64,000 bases of DNA. Source: Pagrus major (taxonomy: Eukaryota; Chordata; Actinopteri; Spariformes; Sparidae). The DNA lies in the NCBI RefSeq assembly GCF_040436345.1, contig NC_133230.1, positions 11,170,197 through 11,234,196 on the forward strand. The letters run 5' to 3'. Positions 59,347 to 64,000 of the stretch are shown piece by piece; position 1 is the stretch's first letter; the number at the start of each line of letters is the position of its first letter. The position numbers and the translations under genes were made by a program. The notes below the pieces were generated by a model. The model did no database searches. It saw nothing but the letters and a program-made list of their open reading frames with translations, and had not been told where the DNA came from.

Positions 59347-61365
59347 TTTAATACAAAAACAGAACAAAAATTGTTTATAATTTTAGTTTTTTGTTTAACT
59401 TTTACACAATTGACTCCTAGTAACGCCCCTCCATGTTCTCATCATCACACTGAGAGTAGCACAGCATCAAAAGGTGGCGGACTCGTCTCCTGCGCCCCGA
59501 GTCCAGACTCCCTCAGAGAGACAATAAATAAATAAAAATCACCTTAAGATGTCTTCTTTCTTACTGTAATTTCATTAGCTTTTCATAAACTTCATCTCTT
59601 ACACGGAGATAAACACAGAGACAACTCGCCCTGTCAGCGACAGGACATTTGAAAAAAAGCCTAGAAGAAGAGACGCTGGGGGAGGGACATGAGGGAGGAA
59701 ACCCGCTCTCATTGGTCCGCTCTGCCCAGGTCTCCTGTCATTCATATTTGTAGTTCTCTCTACACATGAAGGGCAAACCCCTTTGGTCATGGTCTGGGAA
59801 TTGTAGTCATTAGCAAAAGAGAAAAATGAACAAACAAGGCTGCCACTAGAATCAGCGACCTAGTGAATAATGTTACAATGAAGTAGAAACACACTTTACA
59901 CACACATGATGTCGAAGAGCGGAGCGGACATTTTCTTGGTACAAAAATCACAATTTTCTTTAACCATAATACTAAAATCACTCTCCGCGACGTGTGATAT
60001 GACATGAAACTGAAAAATAAATAGATTCTTCTTTCAAGCTAGATAACAAAAGTACAACTGGATTATAAATTAACCAGAACACAACGAGAAGAAAAACAAA
60101 ATGACATTCGCAAATTAAACATTTTTGCATACAGTGACTCAAGTCAATGACCTCTTATTATTTCCTGTAACAAAGACACACATGATACACACCACGTTGT
60201 ATGTGTGTGTGTGAGAGAGAGAGAGAGAGTGTGTGTGTGTGTGTGTGCTGCTGGGTTGCTTAGGGCAACACAGTGTAGACATTAAGGTGGAACTGCAGAG
60301 GAAGAGACAATTAGTGCATGCTGGTTGTCCAACTCGGCGAACACGGTCATTAACATCGGGTTAGGTTACACATGTCGTATATTGTCAGTAATGTGCTGTT
60401 AGTTGAGTGTGTCACTGTAAAAATAGTCCTCTCTATTGCCAGTTTGTGATTTCTGTGTCGGATTGTTACGCCGGCATGTGACAAAACCACACCGCCCTTT
60501 GCTGAAATGCACACACGAGGCTGATCTGAACGTTCCAGCGGTCGGGAGGAGTCTGCTCTGCGGTGTTTGAGTGTGTGAGAGTTTGCCCTCAGCTGCAGCA
60601 GCACCACCACCGCCACCGTCACCACCACCGATCCTCCGAGTCTGAGGTTGAGCCGGTGTGTGTGTCGGACAGCGTTTCCTGCCTCCCGAGCTCTCCACAC
60701 ACACAGATCTGCTGAGGTGACGTTTTTTTTTTTCCCGCCGACCAGTCAGGAGGAAGCGACATGGCAGTCGTTGCATATTTCTTTTTAAACTCATCGCTGA
60801 GGCATCTGGCCCGCAGGCCGAAATAATAACCCACAATTCTTTCTCTTTTTCCTGAATGTCATTTGAGCTTTTTTGTTTGTTTGTGTAGCCGCGGTGGTGG
60901 TGTTGGTGTGTCCCACCCCTTCCCCCGCCTCGTGTTAAAATGTGTGTGTTTGTGTGTCGGTGTGGTATAAAGCAGTTTAAAGACTTTATGTCGCTCTGTC
61001 TGAAGAGTGTAACACAAAGTAAGGCAGCATCACGTCAAGTCCGGTGGTTTTCGGTTCCACGCTGGTGGGGAACTGTCGAAGACGAAGCAGAAGACTGGAA
61101 GGCAAAATGTGGGTCGCTTCTTAAAGGGGAAAAGTCAGTTTGGACCCCACGGACTCTGGCCTGGACTGCCAGACCAGAACTCTGCTCGTCTTGTGCATGT
61201 GTCTTCAGTCTGTTATGAGAGCGGGGAAAGAGTGAGAGGGAGATTCACTCATCCTCATCCTTTCCCCTGGAAAATGTCAGTCATAGTGCACAAATTCTCC
61301 CTCAGATTGAAGAGCTGGTACACCCAAAATGGCCGTCGATAGCGGTCCGCTGTCTGTGGCTGGTG
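59347..61365 (-). other. macf1: Likely macf1 3'UTR with candidate ATTAAA signal
   Basis: Follows the stop codon at 61366-61368. TTTAAT at 59347-59352 (ATTAAA on the coding strand) is a possible poly(A) signal, but no strong AATAAA was found, so the end is uncertain. Contains GT/GA microsatellites at about 60205-60247 and CCACCACCG-type trinucleotide runs at about 60604-60630. Confidence 0.35.
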
Positions 61366-63872
61366 TTATTTCTTGGCAGACCCAGTGGTCTTTGGGCTGG
61401 GGGCCTTTTTAGAGATGGTGGGGATCTTGGAGGGTTTGGCCCCGCTGCCGGGTCGTCGAGGGGTGTCCGAGGCGTCGGAGCAGACGGAGCGAGCGTCCTG
61501 TAGCTCTGATGCGTCTGAGGCGTCACTGCCGCGGCGACTGCTGGCTCTGCTGCCGGCCCGGCTGCCGGCTCGGCTGGTCGGACCACTGATGGTGGATCCT
61601 CCTCGCTTTGGATCTAGAGGAAGACAGAATGAAGTGAAGAGGAGGAGAAAGAAGAAGAGAAAAATATTTTTTTTAATGTGAAACTACATCTGTGAAAAAT
61701 TATTTTTCCATGTGTGAAACAGAGTGGCAGGAGAATTTTATTTTTTAAGGCTTGTAAAACTCAATCTGTTTTTTTCTTTCGCCAAAACTTTTTTTTCTCC
61801 ATTCAGTTTCTCACAAATAAAAAAAAAAACACATGGGGAAAAAAAAAAAAAAAAAAATCTTGAGAATATGTTTTTTCATGTGTGAAACCGAGAGAATTAT
61901 TTATTTTTTAAAAAACTTTTTTTAAAACTTTTTTTTCCTGGAGGAAAAAATATTTTCTCCTGAACTTTTTTTTTGTCAAGTTTACACAGAAAAGAAAAAT
62001 AAACTTTGAAAGATTATTTTGGAAAATCTCAACTTTTAATGGTTTATCATGTAATTTTATGGACTTTCATGTTCCCCAGAGGATGAATCCTGTTGACTTT
62101 GACGAACAACTTTTTTTATGTAGTGCAAATTCAAAGTTTTCACATTTACTAGTCACACATCTCAACAGCTACGAAACCACAAAATGTTGTACAGACACGT
62201 TCTAACGCCATCATGAGGTTCACATTTGTGGTTTTGACGGACATATCTCAACAACTATTGGATGGATCGCCATGAAATGCGATAAATTTGGTGATTCCTT
62301 AACTTTTTACCGTTGGTACTTAGCTTTACGGCTAAAAACCTAAAACTAAATGACATTCTGATCATCCTCAGCTGTACTTTGTGCTTCGTGCTTTTTAGCA
62401 AATGGAAGTACGTAACATGCGAACCTACGCGGGCATGTTAGTATTCTGCTCAAATCATCACTGTGCCCATGAAGGACAGAGAATTAGCGTATAAATGAAA
62501 AACAAACGTTTTCCAACATAAAATAAAGTGTCCGTCGTCTCACCAGTTCGTGATGGTTTGCCGGATCCTCCGTTCTCTCCGGTTAGCGAGCCTCGGCTCG
62601 AGTGGAACGTCGGCCTCTTTAGTTTGGAGCCCGACGCCGCCCCCTGCAGGAGCACACAGGAAACATCAGCTGAAGATAACTCGACCGTGGAGCTGAGCTG
62701 ATTACTGAGCTGCATCATGTCAGATACACACTAATATTTTAAAACACTACAGGATCGTATTACTGCTAAAGACCAGTTCAGAACAAAGATTCACGACGAG
62801 ACGAGATGAAACCTGCAATGTGCCGGTCTGCAGTGTTCTAAAACCGTTTCGTCTCGTCGCAAATCTTTGGTTTGAACTGGACTTGGACAGAGAAACATCA
62901 CACACACATGAACACTGGACAAAAACAGACCGACAAAGAAAGATCTCACGACAAATGAAAACTGCACACACACACACAGATTTGTACAAATGATTAATAG
63001 AACTGTTTGACTGTGAGAGGTTTGTCTTATGTTAATCTACTTTATAAAAGAGGAGTCAAGACGGCTTCAACTAATGATTATTTGATTGTTTTGATCATTG
63101 ATTAAGCTGATCAACACCTAAACACATTCAGTTCATCACTTCGACTGACTCCTCTCTAATTGTCCTAATAGAAAAATATAAATTACAGCCATTTCAAACG
63201 ATTACACTATTATAAATTAAAATGGTTGCCAATTAATTCATTATCAGTCAATTCATTAACCAATTGTTTCAACTCTTCATTAAAGAGGTGATACGATTCG
63301 GCAACAAAATATGAAAAAAAAGCAAAAACAAATTTGAAAGTCAAATTTGTTTTTAAACTGATTGTTAATTGTTATTAAACTGCTTTAAAGATTTTACCAG
63401 ATTTAACTTTATTTCCAGTTCTTTATCTTAATATAACATATCTTTCTTGTCAAATTAAACCTTGCATCTTCAAAATGTCATGTTTCAGGTTGTAGCTCGA
63501 TCACATCATGTTTCTTCTCAAAGGTGGGCAAACGTTCACAACCCTGAGAGATGATGTCATCTTTAACTCAAACATGAAAACCACTGAAGTTTCTATGTTT
63601 TCACATGACAGCAGCACATGTCTCTACGTGTTGGTGTGTGTGAGCACCCAGGAGTGTGCGTTAGTGCATCAGCGCGTTCAGTGGGGTGGGGGTCGGGTGG
63701 GACAGGGAGGTGGGTGGTTGGGTGGGTGGGTGGGTGGTTGGGGTGAGTGTGTTACCTCGTGCCCAGGAGTGATGTGGCCGAGATCTGGGCAGCAGTGGCA
63801 CTTGGTTGGCGTTGGAGTTTTACTGTGTGCCAGCCAGGGCTTGGCATAGTCACGCGAGTGAGTATGGGTGGA
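61366..63872 (-). CDS. macf1: Microtubule-actin cross-linking factor 1, C-terminal exons (partial)
   Basis: Two sure exons, 62544-62643 and 61366-61613, and a probable upstream one, 63756-63872, join in frame on the minus strand. The 62544 exon reads GAASGSKLKRPTFHSSRGSL. The last exon reads on through DPKRGGS into SRAGSRAGSRASSRRGSDAS, and later AKPSKIPT, ending GSAKK. The GSR repeat and the S/R-rich tail with SKIPT are the microtubule-binding C-terminus of spectraplakins. MACF1 is favoured over dystonin because bmp8a lies next to it, as in human. The probable exon (39 codons, YAKPWLAHSKTPTPTKCHCC within) has a long pyrimidine tract and CTTCAG acceptor and a GTAACA donor. It may be alternatively spliced, and its family match is not certain. 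The rest of this giant cytoskeletal gene lies beyond the right edge. Confidence 0.9.
61655..62020. repeat. Relative of the A/T-tract array in a macf1 intron
   Basis: TTTTTTAAGGCTTGTAAAACTC here matches TTTTTTAAGAAGGCTTGTAAT in the bmp8a intron element (about 42868-42890). GTGTGAAAC and poly-A/poly-T blocks alternate as in the 51.4-57.3 kb array. Confidence 0.55.
62040..62420. repeat. Fish interspersed repeat (ACATATCTCAACAACTATTGG type)
   Basis: TTCATGTTCCCCAGAGGATG, then GACATATCTCAACAACTATT, then GGATGGATCGCCATGAAAT and GGTGATTCCTTAACTTTT are in the order of a common fish repeat, likely derived from a non-LTR element. There is no coding part. Lies in the last macf1 intron. Confidence 0.6.
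63060..63290. repeat. Fragment of GGCTGCAACTAA-type fish repeat
   Basis: CGGCTTCAACTAATGATTAT, then GATCATTGATTAAGCTGATC, and farther on ATTCATTATCAGTCAATTC and CCAATTGTTTCAACTCTTC, the last resembling the inverse of the first. Probably two pieces in opposite orientation. Confidence 0.45.
63676..63745 (+). repeat. (GGGT)n guanine-rich run next to a macf1 splice donor
   Basis: Repeated GGGTGGGTGGGTGGG-type runs with several G3-G5 tracts on the plus strand. They lie 11-80 bases past the donor of the probable macf1 exon, which ends at 63756. The run could form a G-quadruplex in the template strand. Confidence 0.7.
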
Positions 63873-64000
63873 CTGAAGGGAGGAAGGGAAGGAAGGAAGG
63901 AAGGGTGGAGGAGAGGGAGAGCAAAGCAGCAGAAGAGAGCGAATGTAGGAGGGAGGGAGGGAGTTATGGAGGGAAGCGGAGGATGGCGGGGCAGCGCAGC

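Noticed and set aside
61302-61681. Open frames opposite or out of frame with the last macf1 exon
   Set aside because: The GSR-repeat frame on the minus strand explains the coding signal; the Pro/Ala-rich alternatives are shadows.

Overview
The window looks like nuclear DNA from a teleost fish, most likely a percomorph. The evidence is intron-rich vertebrate genes, an AT-rich background, and dense fish-type short repeats: elements with termini like AAAGGAACAGTTC, elements starting CAGTGATGGAATGTAAC, a TTAGCTTAGCATAAAGACTGG-like repeat, and dinucleotide arrays. No prokaryotic or organellar features were seen.

Layout. (1) 1-3250: no supported gene; it ends in a MITE with long inverted arms (2387-3255). 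(2) 3250-34400: a C-type lectin locus. A 12.4-kb block (3250-15680) is followed directly by a near-identical second block (15681 to about 27690). Each block holds a head-to-head pair of secreted C-type lectin-like genes: a minus-strand gene (6360-8621; 18767-20958) and a plus-strand gene (13576-15058; 25909-27391). A third, rearranged partial block (about 27690-34405) keeps only a plus-strand gene (32444-33824); it carries an inverted segment and a probable solo LTR. All five lectin genes can be read from start to stop across GT-AG introns. (3) 35.2-38.5 kb: znf706 on the plus strand. (4) 41.4-49.9 kb: bmp8a on the minus strand, seven coding exons. (5) 51.4-57.3 kb: a large AT-rich satellite-like array, including about 13 units of 24 bp. 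(6) 59.3-64 kb: the 3' end of macf1 on the minus strand, with the GSR-repeat microtubule-binding tail. macf1 and bmp8a keep the order and orientation they have in human 1p34.

The lectins are small secreted proteins of the ladderlectin / nattectin / type II antifreeze-like fish group: signal peptide, acidic linker, one CTLD. The two genes of a pair differ at the calcium and sugar site: the minus-strand genes have EPN plus WND, the plus-strand genes keep EPN but have MGD or WGD. Between the two blocks, six of eight coding differences change an amino acid. The plus-strand genes also carry a tandemly duplicated linker exon and a NAGNAG acceptor. The best candidate for something new is this recently amplified, diversifying lectin pair. 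No wholly new type of system was identified.

All coordinates come from reading by eye. Family names rest on remembered motifs, not on database searches.
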